64,000 nucleotides of DNA. Source: Panagrolaimus kolymaensis. Its lineage: Eukaryota > Nematoda > Chromadorea > Rhabditida > Panagrolaimidae. This document shows, one piece after another, positions 36,338-49,800 of this stretch. Under the pieces are notes generated by a model. The model was given only the letters and a program-made list of their open reading frames with translations. It was not told where the DNA came from and ran no database searches. The stretch lies in the NCBI GenBank assembly GCA_028622995.1, contig JAJQJQ010000005.1:4278001-4342000 (forward strand). The letters are read 5' to 3'. The translations under genes and the position numbers were made by a program. The stretch's first letter is position 1; every line of letters begins with the position of its first letter.

Positions 36338-39300
36338 TTGAGTCTAAAATCTTTAAATTTACTCGTAGAGTCTCTCTTAAAAGAAGCCAAAGAATAAAAA
36401 AACATATCACTCATCGACGACGGTGTTATTGAACATTTTGTGCCAAAGTACAAAACTTTGGTTTCTTTTTATATCTTATTCTCACTACTATTTTTGACAT
36501 GATTTCCTCCTATTCTAAAATATGACAATAGTCTTCCGCCTTTTTCTGCAAAAAGATATAAACATCTAGAATAACTTTATAATTTTTTTAAAAACTAATC
36601 TTTAAACAATAAAAAAAACTATTATTTTACCTTTTGTGTTTCACTCTCTAACTTCTTTTGTTTTACACAAGAAAACTCCCCCAATGGTTGATAATTGCTT
36701 CCTATTTCTTGAAATTTGACGGGCTTTACGTTTCATAGTTATCCTTTTTTTAATTCGGCATACATACGCAAGCAAACGATGTGATGCATCAATCCAAATT
36801 CATAAACTTATAATTTTAAGCTATGAGAAACGAATTATAAACCTATCAATTTTATTACTAAAAATAATTGCTCAAAAAAAGTTAGTGAGAATGTTTTTTA
36901 TGGCAAAAGAAAAAGAAATTCAAAAACAATTTCGAACTCTTCGAAATGTTTTATGTTGCTGCGCAAATGCGTGGGCTGTCAATACATACACGCATACACG
37001 GAAGGTTATTTTTTTTGTTGATAAGCATTTCCTTTTTTGCTTCCATTTTAAATTTGCAGCCAAAAAATAGTGTTATTATTATTCATAAATAGACATAAGT
37101 ATAAAAATGTTCGAAGACATTATCGTCCACTCAAATTCGACTAACAATTTTTACCAAAATAGGAACTCATTTACCGCAGTTAAAAAAAGGAGGGAACATA
37201 TGATCGATTAGTTAGATGGTAATAGAAGAAAAATATTAAAAGCCACGAAAAAGTGCAAAAGAAAAAGCTTTAGATTATATGTATTTGATTTTTAAGGGAT
37301 ATAAATACTAAACTATTTTTAGTGTATAATAGCTACTGCCCCTAAAATAACTTTGTTACTATAATGCTACGACATAGCTTTTTTGTGACGACAACATTCC
37401 TTCCGGAGACATATGAAGTGAATGAATGAAAAAAGCGAATAATTTGATTATAACGTTTTTCCGATTACATGATTTGATTGAAATTTTCTTTTGTTAAAAA
37501 TAAATAAATTTAAATTTGATAAGAGAAACACATAAGACTTAATTAAATACGTCGTCGTTTAAGAAAATGCTAAGTATGGGCGACGATGAGCATGACAGAA
37601 AAAATAAATAAAATGAAAACAAACAAACAACAACTCTCGAAAAATGTTTGCTGCAAAGATCTCTTTTTATGTTCCATTTAATTTTAGGCATAGTTAAAAT
37701 TAAATGTTTTTGTCTGCAAGAAAAAGTTCATGGTGTCATAGAAAAATGAAAATAACTTCCTTCTTAAAAGAAAGACTACGATAACTAATTGTTTTAAAAA
37801 AATGTTTAAAGAAACAGGTAATGACGATGGGTAGACGAAGACTGCCATCATTATTTTAAAAATCTTATTTTCTAAGAAACGAATTTTGTACGTGAAATTA
37901 AAAAATTTAAAAGAAAAATAAAGATTGTATGAAAAAATCAGATTATTATCTTTTATCATTCAAAGATTACTATACGTTCTTAAAATTCCGTGGTTTCTCG
38001 TTTTTTTAACACACAAATCTACTACATTAAAACAGCTAAGAAAGTACATTTAGTTTAACATAATATCCACTAAGAAAAAATAGGAATGCCGCTTCATTCT
38101 GGTTCCAAATTGTTTTTTTGCAATTTTTTTTCATTGACTCGTTGCTTCTAAAAAAATATTTACAAAGTCAAAAAATCCCCAAGTGATTTGGAACTATCAT
38201 GACGCAAAAACTACGTATAAAGAAAGAAGAGGGAGTGATCGTCAACGGTCATCGAATTGAGAAAAATAAAAGATTTAAAGAAAAATATATTTGCAAAACG
38301 CCGACGATGTCGCTTGCAAATTTTGTTTTTGGTCAAACTTTTAAAGTTGATTATGCCTTTTTTTATTCATTTCTTTCTTTCGAAGATATCTTCTCTTTAT
38401 CCAAACTTGAAAAAAAGGAAGAAAAAGCTGTGTGAAAAAGTCAAAATGTCATTACTTCCGAAGAGAGGGAGGGAGGCATCAATCAGTTGCAAGAAAAATT
38501 AAAGTCTGACTATTCTCCCGGAAAAGGAAAGGAAAAGAAAAACAACACACAATTGAATTGAATCTTTTCCTTGACGTGATTTCATTCCATATTATCTTCC
38601 TTCCACCCTCAAATCCGGTTTAAAAACTTTTGGCAAATTTTGCCATTATTTTTTTTTTCACAATAAAGTTTTAACTTTGCAAGAAAATAAAAATAAATAA
38701 CTACTGACAATAAAAAAGTGACGTTTTTTTATTGCAAAAAAAGAAAAGCGCAAAATAGAGAGAATTTTTTCCATATCAAATTTAGTTTTAATTGTTTATG
38801 GTTTGAAATGATTTTAAGATTTAATGATAACTTGATTAAATAAATTGAATTTTAGTTAATTCAAAAACTAAAAACAAAAAATATCAAGAATTTTAGTGAG
38901 GTCACTCATAATGATTAAATTATGGGTCCAAATATACTTTGTAACCAAATTACAATTTATAACGCACCGGTTGGATTTTTTATTAACTTTTTATAGTAAA
39001 AATTAATTCGGCTTTACGGTATCGAGAAAATATTGTGAATAGGAATCTAAACTCAGCGCCACTTTTATAGTAGATGCTGCTGCAAAAATCAGATGTGAGC
39101 CAAAAATAAATGCAACGACAAAAATATTCGCAGAATTTTAAATAATTTTTGTTGCCATTTTTAAATATAAGTTACAAAATTCAGCTGTCCATAATATATA
39201 ATATTTTTTCAGGTGAACATTCTTTAAACCTTCTAAGAATTTTACAGAAATATCTTCAAAGTTCGCATCATTTTTATAAAACTTCTGTCCTTAAACTTTC

Positions 39301-40924
39301 AAAGAACTTAAAAAAACTTACTGTAAAAAAAATTCGAGTGAAACCTTTATACCTAAATAATATTTAGACTTTTAAACTTTTGAATGAAAAGCATCCAATA
39401 AATTTATTCATTCATTGTTAATTAAGACTACACAAAAAAGAGATTATAAATTTATTAAAAAAATTATTAATCTTTTAGTGGCTTTCTTTTTTTTGAAAAG
39501 GAAAAGAATTCTTGAGACTCTTCAAGGTGTGATAAAAATTGTTTGAAATTAATTTTTTAGCGTCACTTTAAATAATAAAGAATTTTTTAAACTCGTCACT
39601 TTTTTTTTCAGGCTACTATGTTAGTTTATTTCGGTCCATTTTGCTTCCCTATTTCTTTTTTCCTTCTTCTGCTTCTGCTTTGCCTACATTAAAACCAAAT
39701 GTTTTAAATTTTTATGTTTGAAAAAAAGACACCCTCATGTAACCTTTAAAAAGTTTGAAATATAAAAAAACGGTATGCTTTAAAATATGGCCAATTGAAG
39801 AAGAAGAAAATGGGAAAAAATTAAGAATGCATGAAAGCATACATAACACACACACCTGAAACAGTTATTGTCATCATATCCGATTACAACATTTTAAAGC
39901 TCTCTTGAACATTGTAAAATCCGTGTAATCTTAACGGATTACTAACATAAAAGATATTCTATTCTTACATTCTTTTAATAGGATTATGGAAAGTAAAATC
40001 TTTCTTGAGATAAACAACCAGAAACTCATGCATGTATTATATATTTATGGGGACATCATCTTTCATAGGAAGTTACATATTTTTAAAGGGAAAGCAAAAA
40101 ATTCGAATAAACCAAAACAGAAAGCAGTCATAGCCTAATTTAAATATTTATTATTCACAAAATGCATGTTTTTTAGTTTCAACACAATTGATTGATAACG
40201 ATCTTTGCTAAAATTACCAAAACAAAGCTTTTGATATTGTAGTCTCTGAATAGAATGGATTTCTTATCTTTTCGAAATCCAAAATATCTCAAGCCACGTT
40301 GAGCTTTTCAAACAATAAATAGTGCGACATAAACAGCTAAAAATTGGAACCCATAAAAAAGTCTTTAATTAATGGAAAAAAAACATCTGATTTTTTATTG
40401 CTTTTACCAATCTCCAAGATGTAGTCTTTTTAGAAATTACATAATTTATTCTAAAGCGTTTAATTTACTAAAAATTTTATTTGAAAAATTAATTAATTGC
40501 ATTTTCATTCTCCCTTTCTCAAAGTGCCAGTCTCAAACTTGCACAATAACAATTTTTTTCTTGTCTGCTTTTTTGATCATCAAAATGTTTTTTTTATTCA
40601 AAGCAAAAATAAAAAAAAAGTTTAAAGCACACTCATTCAATTCCCTTTCTTCCAAATTCCAAGGTTGCAACAACTCATCACTTTTATTTTTTATTTTCAG
40701 TTTCGTTATATTTTTTGGTATAAACAATCGCCTGCTTCCCTGCCTCTCCATAACCAACTGCCCCATCTCCAGCTGTTGTTGGCCTTTGCCTTTCTCTCTA
40801 ACATACTGATTTTTTTGTTTGAAAGAGGTGGCAAACTTTTAGCAAGCCGCCATCTGCTGATTTATTTTTTGGTTTTTTATTTTTTTGTGATTTGGCCACT
40901 CATTGGTTTGGTTCAAAAAATAAG
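36338..40924. other. Gene-poor region between palindrome and second GILT gene
   Basis: About 4.6 kb, AT-rich. The only gene-like signal is the possible terminal exon at 39213. Remaining frames are short and lack splice partners or recognisable motifs. Confidence 0.45.
39213..39367 (+). CDS. Possible orphan 3' exon
   Basis: A strong acceptor (ATTTTTTCAG at 39203-39212) is followed by an open frame in one phase for about 51 codons (GEHSLNLLRILQKYLQSS..., basic and ending KIRVKPLYLNNI), a stop at 39365 and an AATAAA at 39397-39402. This is the shape of a terminal exon of a small basic protein. No upstream exon of matching phase with a start codon was found; MLLQKSD at about 39074 does not fit the phase. 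It may be a relic or chance. Confidence 0.2.
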
Positions 40925-41959
40925 ATGGCAAATTTTATGATTTTTTCATCGATTCTTCTCCTTTTTCTATCAACCTTTTCTGATGCTTCATTTATTTCAA
41001 AGCCAAATGAAAAAAATTCCACTACAACCTCCAAACAATTAGCTACTTCTCCAATTGATTGCTCTAAAGTTCCTCCAGCTTTTTGGTGTGTTAGCGACAA
41101 ACTTACTAAAGAATGTGGATTTGATAAACTATGTGATCAATATTCAAAAGCAACCAAAAATCAAAAACTACAATTAACTATTTTTTATGAAGCTCTCTGC
41201 CCTGATTGCCAAGAATTTATTATTAATAGCTTTTATCGAGATGTTTACCTTCAATTTGGAGATTTCATTAATTTTGAATTAGTTCCTTATGGTAATGCTA
41301 AAAATAAGGTTTGTATTTCTTCCTATCATTAAATTTAATTAAAATATACTGAAAAAATTCATAAAGAAAACTTTTTTCGATTTTGTGAATAGTTTCTTAT
41401 GCTGTAGAATTTCAGGATGGCAAAATCACCTGCCAACATGGTGAAAAAGAATGCGCCATAAATAAATATCACAGTTGTGTTCTTCATTACATGCCTGAAC
41501 CCATTCCATTCATTGTTTGTATGGAAGCTCGAATCCAAGATGGAGGCACTCTTGATAAAGCTGCAGAAAAATGCTATTACACTTTCCATGTTCAACCACA
41601 TGTTGCTGATCAAATTATGTTAGTATATTTTACAGTAACATTTGTTATTGTTTATTCACTTCTCTCTTTTTTTTAGTCATTGTGCAAATGGAGACGTTGG
41701 AGATAAATTCCAACTAGAAGCAGCAAAGCGGACCGCTGAATCATACCCGGATCCACATAAATATGTTCCATGGGTTATTTTCAATAATGTTTCCCTTGAA
41801 TCATATCAATTTTTGATTTCTGGTCTTCCCGTTGCTATTTGCGAATTGTACAATGGCGATCGTTTGCCCGGACATTGTCATGGCCTTGGATCAGGTTCAA
41901 GAACTTTGAGTGGATGCGCAAAAGGATATTTCCTTGATCAAGATGTTTTTGAAGCTTGA
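40925..41959 (+). CDS. GILT-like thiol reductase with CPDC active site and saposin-like N-domain
   Basis: Exons 40925-41308, 41416-41618 and 41677-41959 give 289 aa. A signal peptide (ILLLFLSTFSDAS) is followed by a Cys-rich segment with DCSKVPPAFWC, KECGF and KLCDQY, the saposin-A-like prosegment seen in GILTs. The reductase core has FYEALCPDC (canonical CxxC), the signature CQHGEKECAINKYHSC, ADQIIHCANG, YVPWVIFNN and a Cys-rich end. Unlike the gene at 7392, the full CxxC pair is kept. The start was chosen because it gives the signal peptide. GILTs reduce disulfides in acidic compartments or outside the cell; location is inferred. It converges on the GPCR gene, 247 bp apart. Confidence 0.92.
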
Positions 41960-42206
41960 ATTATTATTTCTTAATTTTTATTTAAGGAAATATTTTTTTT
42001 TTTCACAAGGCATTCAATGGATTTTTCTTTGAACATATTATTTTTAAAATAAATAAATAAAAGTTATTTTGGTTTGATAGGAAAGAAACAAATCGAGAGA
42101 TCATTCTAACTAAACATAAACTAAACGAAGACTATTTGGAGAGAAAAACAAAAAGGCAAATAATAATTATTTTTGTTTCCGGTATTTTTTTGTACTACTA
42201 CTTTTT

Positions 42207-43692
42207 TTAAAGATCAGTTTTTTGCCATTCAACCAATGAGCGGGTTTCTTTTACGGAAGAAGTCTCTAGGAAATCATGCTTCATTTTGTCTGACCTGAAA
42301 AAAAAGAATTTAGCAAACTCATCAATTCGTTAAAAATGTCGTTCTTTGGGTGGTTGTTAATGCTACATTTTAATGCCTCATAAAACTTTTTTTAATGATG
42401 CGAAAGCCAGTCTAGAAGAAGAGATTGGAAGGAAGAACTTACTTGACAACAGATTGGCTTCGATGCCATATAACCCGGATAAAACAAATTTTGTTTGCAA
42501 TTTCATAAAATGCTGTTCGAAGTCGAGAATTCATGAAACAAAATAATGCAAAAATTAAGCATGATGTAAGTAAAGTAAGCATTTCGAATAAATCTCCAAT
42601 AAAATCTTGATATGGTATGGTTGTTAATCCTTGTACAACAGCAATAATTCCTTGTGGAAGTTCGACACAAATAAATAATGACATGATTACCTTAAAAAAG
42701 TACGTTCTTGTCTGAGAGAAATTTAAAATAAATAACTTTTTAAAAATCCTTGAGAATTTTTTTAAAGATGGTGACGCGAAACACTTTGTTATTTTTAAAG
42801 ATTTAAAGAAAGGTTTAAACAATTGCGAAAAATGTGTATTAGTCTTTAGCCAATGGAAACTACAGTAAAAAAAAGAAGTAAACAACTTACAAGAATAATT
42901 TTAGTTGTTCTAAGATGTTGTCTATCTCTTGCGACACTTGAAAATCTTGAAGACATTTCTCGAATCTTTTTAAGGCATCCAATAAGAAAGACAGACATAA
43001 CACAGAGAATTAAGCATGGAATTATTTTACATATGGAACCAAATAACCAAAAATTTGCTAATTGTAATAATTGATTATTGGTGAAAGATAAACGATAATT
43101 TATTCTTCCACTTAAATATGGATATAGTGAAACACAATGTTCATCTTCCACAGCTTCAACCACATGGCTATGAAAATATAATGGAATGCAAATAAATATA
43201 ACAGAACTATAAATAATTGCTAAAGCTTTCCAACATCTTGCATATGTAAACCAAGGCTGACATGACGTCGCGTTGGAAAGTTTTGATAAAGTTATATAAC
43301 GAATAATTGAAATTGCTACAACATGAAATACACCACACATTTCAACCAAGACTGAAAGATTGACGCTAACAAGGAGGGATGAAGTCCAACCAAAGGAAGT
43401 CCATAAAATTGAAAGGCATAATTGCTCACTGCCATATTTGTAAAGAGTACTGTAGAGAAAATTTACGCATAATACAAGTTGACTACTATAAAAAATCTTG
43501 TTAAGGTTCCAAAATAAAATTTATAAATCCTTACCATGACATACTAATTAAAAGCAAATTTGTTGGATTTGACATTCTAGTTAAAACTCCTATAGCAATT
43601 ATATGGCCTATAATACCAAATATACATAACCCCAATGCCAAAGGCATATGTAAAGTTGAATAAAATTCTTCAACCGCTTCCATATCATTCAT
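42207..43692 (-). CDS. Rhodopsin-type neuropeptide GPCR, DMSR/FMRFamide-receptor-like
   Basis: Minus-strand exons 43535-43692, 42891-43485, 42443-42690 and 42207-42294 join in phase to 362 aa with seven hydrophobic segments. Visible marks: TM1 ending LGLCIFGIIGHIIAI, a Cys before TM3 (EQLCLSIL), the TM3 end IIRYITLSK in place of DRY, an extracellular loop Cys (DEHCVSL), a basic third loop (LKKIREM...RDRQHLRTTK), and TM6 with VELPQGIIAVV, a motif shared by myosuppressin and FMRFamide receptor relatives; TM7 ends FCFMNSRLRTAF, replacing NPxxY. The ligand is unknown. The start follows a TTTCAG by a few bases, so either trans-splicing or a further upstream exon is possible. Confidence 0.82.
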
Positions 43693-44286
43693 ATAACCCT
43701 GAAATGTTATAGAATGAAAGAATGAATAACCTTCAACGTCTTTCTTATTTTTTCACGTTTCATGAACACGTCTTATTAAATTAAAGTAAAAAAGCAATAC
43801 GTAAGAAGAAAAAAACAATTGAAGCCTTTCATTCATGGAGCCTCTCTTTCTCAGTCATCGATAGATAGATACAAAGGAAAACAAACAAATGACTTAATAG
43901 AAATGAGAAATAAATACATAAAAAATGAAATAAAAAAGAAAGGAAATAATCTTTAGCTTTCAACTTTGACTCACAAAAGAAGAAAAAACATTAAAGAAAT
44001 AAATTTTTTTGAACACATGTATTTTTTAGATGACCATTTCCTCCCTTTAAGCTATGATTTTTAAGTGATCTCTTTTTCTGTTTTTTAAAAATAAGCTATA
44101 CCATCTTGAAATAGCTAGTTTAAAGCCAGAATGCCTATGTGAGTATAATAAAAAAAGAAGTATTTTTTTCTTCTTCCGAAGACGCAATTAACGTGTGCTA
44201 AGCGGATTTGTAGTATCAAGTAACGAAGAAAAACGTCTCTTCCAAAAAGGAAATTGCACTTGGAAGAAGACCTTTCTTTTTGGAGA
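43693..44286. other. 5' flank of the GPCR gene
   Basis: About 600 bp of AT-rich DNA without exons. It likely contains the GPCR promoter. Confidence 0.45.
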
Positions 44287-44294
44287 GAGCAAAA

Positions 44295-45442
44295 CAGGGT
44301 TTGGCGGAATTCCGCTTCCGCATTCCGCTTTTGCGGAATTCCGCATGTTTTTGGACTTCCGCAAATTCCGCGGAATTCCGCAAAATTTTGCGGAATTCGA
44401 AAGCGGAATTAAACAAATTTTAAAAAATATTTAACAAAAGCTTTTACATTTTTTTGCGGGAGTTTGATAATAAAAAACGCTGCGATCAAATTTCCAAAGA
44501 AGGCTTTAAAAATAATAAAAGTATAAAACACTCTAGCAAATAAAATTTTATTTTATTACATTGTAACGGATGAAATCAGTAGGGTAAGACAAACTTAAAT
44601 TAAAAATCGGGTCTTCTTTATTTTAGCGTATCTGGAGAATATTTTACTTTTCTTTCATTTTTGATTTTTTTTATTGCGCATTAGAAATCAGTTAGTTTCT
44701 TACAAAATCTTTTTTTGTCCCTTTTTGAAACCAATTTTGCAATCAAAAATAGCTGAAATAAATCGTTTGGCAATCTTGAAAATTTCAAAATTGGGATATT
44801 GATGTTAAAATTGGTTTAAATAATGATGATATCTATAGATGGTTAAAAGATTTAGGAATTCTTAATATTGTAAAAATTGAAATTGTTTTGATTGTGAAAG
44901 CGCGACATGCTTTTGGATGTAAAAAATAAACATTTAATGTGCTATTAGAAAAAATAATGTGGCTAAGCTTATGCTCAGTTCAATAATTATTTTTGCATGT
45001 TACATATATTAAAGAAATTCTTTAATCAAAATTGATCTTTTTCCGGCAAAATTAAAGTAAAGAAGCTTTTTATCGCACTTGTTTACTCTAAAGTTCCCAT
45101 TTTTCAAGGTCAAAATTTGCATTAATAAAGCATGCAACAGTCTCAAAGAATCTTTTAGCTTATGATTATCGTCATATAGTAAAAATAAAATTTATCCACT
45201 TTGGATACAAAGGTTATGATTCAGACACATACAATATTAAAATCGTTACCGTAGACTATAATGGAAAAAAATGTATGAATAATAACAAAAAAATTTTTTT
45301 TTGGTAATTCCGCTTCCGCCTTCCGCTTTTGCGGAATTCCGCCTTTTTTTTACTTCCGCTTCCGCTTCCGCTTTTGCGGAAGTGAATTTAGGAATTCCGC
45401 CTTCCGCGGAAGCGGAATTTTTTTCAATTCCGCCAAACCCTG
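44295..45442. mobile_element. Non-autonomous hAT-like element 3 with TTCCGC arrays
   Basis: A 1148-bp unit with 17-bp perfect inverted tips, CAGGGTTTGGCGGAATT, and the exact 8-bp direct repeat GAGCAAAA at 44287-44294 and 45443-45450. Arrays of TTCCGC/GCGGAA lie just inside each tip (about 44301-44410 and 45306-45440), pointing inward. The core of about 900 bp is AT-rich and has no convincing transposase frame. It is the longest of the four elements in the window. Confidence 0.85.
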
Positions 45443-45450
45443 GAGCAAAA

Positions 45451-46399
45451 TAAATTTGTCGAGGCTTAAAAATGCTATGATGGAATATTTTTCTTGAGCC
45501 ATTTTGGGCTTTTGGCTTTTCAAGCTTGAAATTACTTGAAAAGAAACTTTCCATTAAGCTTTCAATCAAAAATAAAGCGCGTGAAAAATTAAAATTTAGT
45601 TTTTTTCTCACACATACTCCAAGAAAAGTATGATTTTTCCTTCGCATCCACCATTATGTATTTTTGGTCAAAATATAAAATAGTAAACTTAAGGTTGTTT
45701 ACTAAAATAGTATTTGAATAAACAAATTTCCTCAAAAAAGAAAAATATATATAATATAATATAAAAGTTTTAATTAAATGTTTGTTTTAAAATCCGTGAA
45801 AAAAAAACAGCGCAACAAAGTTATTAGAAGGAAAATATTTTCTTCGAAAAGAAAAAACCATGTAAAAACATTGAAATATATCATTTTCCAAAAAATGCTT
45901 ATAAGAAAGTGTAAAGGACCATGGAATATTGATATTGTAACATAATATTTTGCCCTTTTTTAAATAACCAAAAAAAGATGACAGAGGATAGAAAGTTGGA
46001 TTAAACCATGAAAGTATGTGCATATGCGGGGGAAGTAGCTAACAAGGCTTTGAGATTTAAAAAATGTTTAGAAATAAGGATTAGCTTGTGATTTTTGCGT
46101 TATAAATATCCAAAAATAAATATGCATGCAATTTATCATAGAATCTAATAAAAGTAAAGAAATGGAGAGATTTATATTTTCAAATGAGATGGCGCCAACA
46201 AGATTTTATCCCATTTCGGTAAAAGTACATACAGACTTTTACAACAAAAAAGTGGAACCTTAAATGGATGGGATCTTTCTTTGCCAAAAAAAAAAATCAC
46301 GGAAGTAAGACAGCAAAGTACCACCACGCAATCAAGTTTCACAAAAAACAAAAAAGAGAGAAGAAGGTAAAACCAGTAAGCCCCATTTTTAAAAAAGTA
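45451..46399. other. Gene-free spacer between elements 3 and 4
   Basis: AT-rich; no gene, tRNA or further inverted repeat could be supported. Confidence 0.45.
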
Positions 46400-46407
46400 G
46401 TCGAGAG

Positions 46408-46830
46408 TAGGGTTCCTGTACCCCCCCGTTTTCTGAAAAACCCGGGGACGGGGACATACCCGTTTTCCAAATTCTTGTCCCCGTCATCCCCGTCGGGGAC
46501 AAAATTTTTCGGGGACGGGTATAGAAGAAAAAATTTTTTCTGATTTTTTTTCGATTTATAACAATTTTTTTAAGGTTATTTTCAATATGACATTGTCGAA
46601 TTATGTTTGTTTTAGTCTTTGGTAAGGCATTCATGTAAAGAACAAATGAGAAAAATTAGAAAAAAATCATGAAAATGTCCAAAAAATTTTCATCGGGGAC
46701 AATTTCTTTCGGGGACGGGGATTCGGGGATGAAGACGGGGACGAAATTCCTCGGGGACGGGTACGGGGACGGGGATTCGGGGACGGGGAATCGGGGATCC
46801 CCGTCCCCGCGGGGGGGTACAGGAACCCTA
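46408..46830. mobile_element. Non-autonomous hAT-like element 4 with GGGGAC arrays
   Basis: A 423-bp unit whose tips are inverted repeats of 21 bp beginning TAGGGTTCCTGTACCCC, flanked by the 8-bp direct repeat GTCGAGAG at 46400-46407 and 46831-46838. Arrays of GGGGAC/GTCCCC occupy about 46430-46520 and 46690-46810 around an AT-rich core. Frames across it give Gly-Asp or Pro-Ser repeats with no protein meaning. TAGGG tips and 8-bp duplications fit hAT elements. Confidence 0.85.
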
Positions 46831-46838
46831 GTCGAGAG

Positions 46839-49800
46839 TAAGAAAGGAAAAAAACAAAAGAATATTTTAGAAGACCAATTTTCAAACAAAACAGAAAAAA
46901 TTCTTCGATTTTAGTCGGCCTTCGTTTTCTTACTCAAAATAAAAAAGAAATTTTGGGTATGATTGAAAAAACAAAAAGATTTATTAAATTGGGATTTTTT
47001 CGATTAGTTTTTTTACTTATTTGAAGAGCAAACAAAGCCATTTTTCACATCATAGGCTCTAATTTTGGATATGATGTTTGAAAACCAACAAAAAAAATAT
47101 GTCTGGCCTTCTCCACTTTCATTTTTTTTTGAATTTCCGTGTATGCAAAAAAGCTTTTGGACTCATGAATCTATCTATCTCTAAGACAACACTCACACCA
47201 AAAAACAAGGATTGAAAAAAATAGTGAAAAAGAATAAATCAGGGTTATGAGAAAAAATTTAACAGACACTTCAAAAACATGTCAGTGGAAAACAATGAAA
47301 AGAAGAGGGGTTTCTTTAAAAATTTAACAAAACCAAGAATAGGCTTGAAAAAGAGTAAAAAAAATATTGGTTCATTTATTATTCAAGAGTGTATATTCTT
47401 GTGTTGTGAAAAAGACTAAAAGGACACCAACAATGATACAAAAAACACATGAAAATGCACGTTTGCCAAAACAATGGATTATTTTATTTAGAAAGAAGCA
47501 GTGATTTGACATGGTAAAAAAGAAATATCAAACAACTAAAAATAATAAAGCAACCTTGTAAAAATGATTCATACAGAAGCTTTTAATTTTTGAATCTTTA
47601 CGATTAAATATGCCACTTATAAATACGCCATCAAAAAAGTCAAATCCGCCCTCAAATAAATCCTTGCTTTACCATAATCCTATTTCTCTTCATCCCAACC
47701 TTGTGACATCCAAAAACACCTTTGCAAAAAAATAAAACGTTTTTTGATGATTAAAAAATCCACAAAATGAGGGAGGAAATAAAAAAATCTTAAAGCTTTT
47801 AAAGCAAACGAAAAAATGGTGTATTTTTAAACGAACTATGTTTGGGAAAAAAAGAAGGCTCCTTTCATCCAAGGTCTTGAGACTATGTGTCCAAGATGCT
47901 TTGAAAGAAAAAAACCAACCAAATAAAGGATTCTTAATTAATCTCACGCTTCTACATTTTTTCTTCTTCTTCCCCCGCTTATATTCAAACTTTGCATTCA
48001 AAATTTTTATACTTTTTTTGCAACACACAAAGAATAGTTTTTAAAAATTAAAAGTAAATATAAAAAAAGAATCTCGAAACTACTATCATCAATTTTTATG
48101 AATGGAATACTTTATTCAAGAAAGGAACAGAGACTAGTCTTTTTTCATTGAATTGTCTGCCAGTCAATAAATAAAATAAAATAAAATAAAGGTTGAACTC
48201 ATACAATTTAATTTAATATGGCACGCATTTTTTTTTTTTTTGCCACCTCCTTATAAACCTTATTTCCTCATAAGAAGGTTTAGAAACATGGAAAGAAAGA
48301 ATGTGGCTGATTAAAAATGATTGAAATTTCGTAGTAAGTTATTACAGAAGATATTTTTTAAAAATACGGAAGTTAATAAAATATTGAAAGTCAAAAATGT
48401 TGGAATAAATTAAGAAATAATAACGTCATAAAAATATCGTCAAAAATTAATTCTAAAAATGGAAGACATATTCAAGCAAAGGAGTTGAAATACATGGATG
48501 TAAGAAGTAAAAATCGTTAGGGCTATAAAAAATTGATATTTCGGAATTTGGTTCAAAACAGTAGTTTTAAAAAACAAAATAAAAAATTTTCTTCTATTTT
48601 TTCATTAATCGTGACCTCACGACGACGGAATGCTCAAGAATATTTTAGAAGGAAATGTAATTTGCAAACAAACAAAAAAATAAAACTTACCATTTCACAA
48701 AATCAGACAATTTTTGTTAAAAATATTTAATGAAACACGTATCCTATAAAAATTCAGGAGAGCATTATCGGAAATGATTATATTTAATTTTTATCTATTT
48801 TTTTAATCAACCTTTTTCTTTCTTTATCTAAAACTTCCTATTTTTATTAGCTTTTGAAAAAAAGAAAGCTGTAGCAGTTTTAATCTTTGAAAGAGAGGAA
48901 CCCATTTGAGTTTAAAATACTCCCTTGGTATTCATCGCCTCCCTCCGTTTTCTCTAACATCCATTAAAAATTGTTTCCTGATTTTCTATTCTCTCTTTTT
49001 TTAAGGATGTTGCTTTTTGGTGTCTTGGAAGAATATATTATGAAAATATAATATTTAAATAAAAAAAAAAGGTATTTAAAAATATAAGGAATATTATTAT
49101 TTCGAAAGCATAACTCTTTCCCCGAGTCTTCCACAAAATATTTTGAGTAATTTTAACTTTTAGATTAGACATTTTTATCTCGTATCTTAAATTTACTTTA
49201 TTCTCTAATGCCTCACCATTTTCATATAAACCCTAAAACTAAAACTTTTTCCTTAAAAACTACTCTCATTACAGTAGCCAAAATATCAGGTGAATCCTAC
49301 TTTTAGTTCCCGATGAGTAGCTTTACATTTAGCTTTATATAAAACGTTTAAAAGAAAAATCATTTTTGCAACGTCTAAACTATACACAATCATGAGGTTG
49401 CTTCAGAAAAAAAAACAATAAAATAAAGTTGCAGCAGTTTCTTCCACAGAATATTTAATAAACCAAAAAAGCACTCTTTTTTATTCGAACTAATTTTAAC
49501 TCAAACGAGTGAGAGAGAGTGAGTAAGTGCATTGACCAATGACATTTGCATGAAATAATTCATGAAAAAACGTGGTGAATAACAAAATAAAATATTGGAT
49601 TAAGGCAACCTTGAATGATAAAGAAAAAATAAGACTCAAGAAAAAAACATACACAGCGAGATTAAACCAAATCCAAAAACGGAAAAATATATAATTATAA
49701 AATGACTAAAAATGTAAGGAAATTGGAAAACGATTGAATCTTTGCTTCTTTTTTTTATTGCAAATTTTTGCAAAGTGAAAAAAACATTTAATGGATTAGA

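Noticed and set aside
40372..40809. 145-aa frame rich in Phe and Ile upstream of the second GILT gene
   Set aside because: Composition is that of T-rich promoter DNA; no membrane-protein pattern or family match, and it overlaps the 5' flank of a clear gene.
46268..46914. Pro/Ser- and Gly/Asp-rich frames on both strands
   Set aside because: Translation of GGGGAC arrays of element 4; no start context, splice sites or family match.
48172..48190. AAAAT-type short tandem repeat as a functional repeat
   Set aside because: Ordinary microsatellite expected in DNA this AT-rich.
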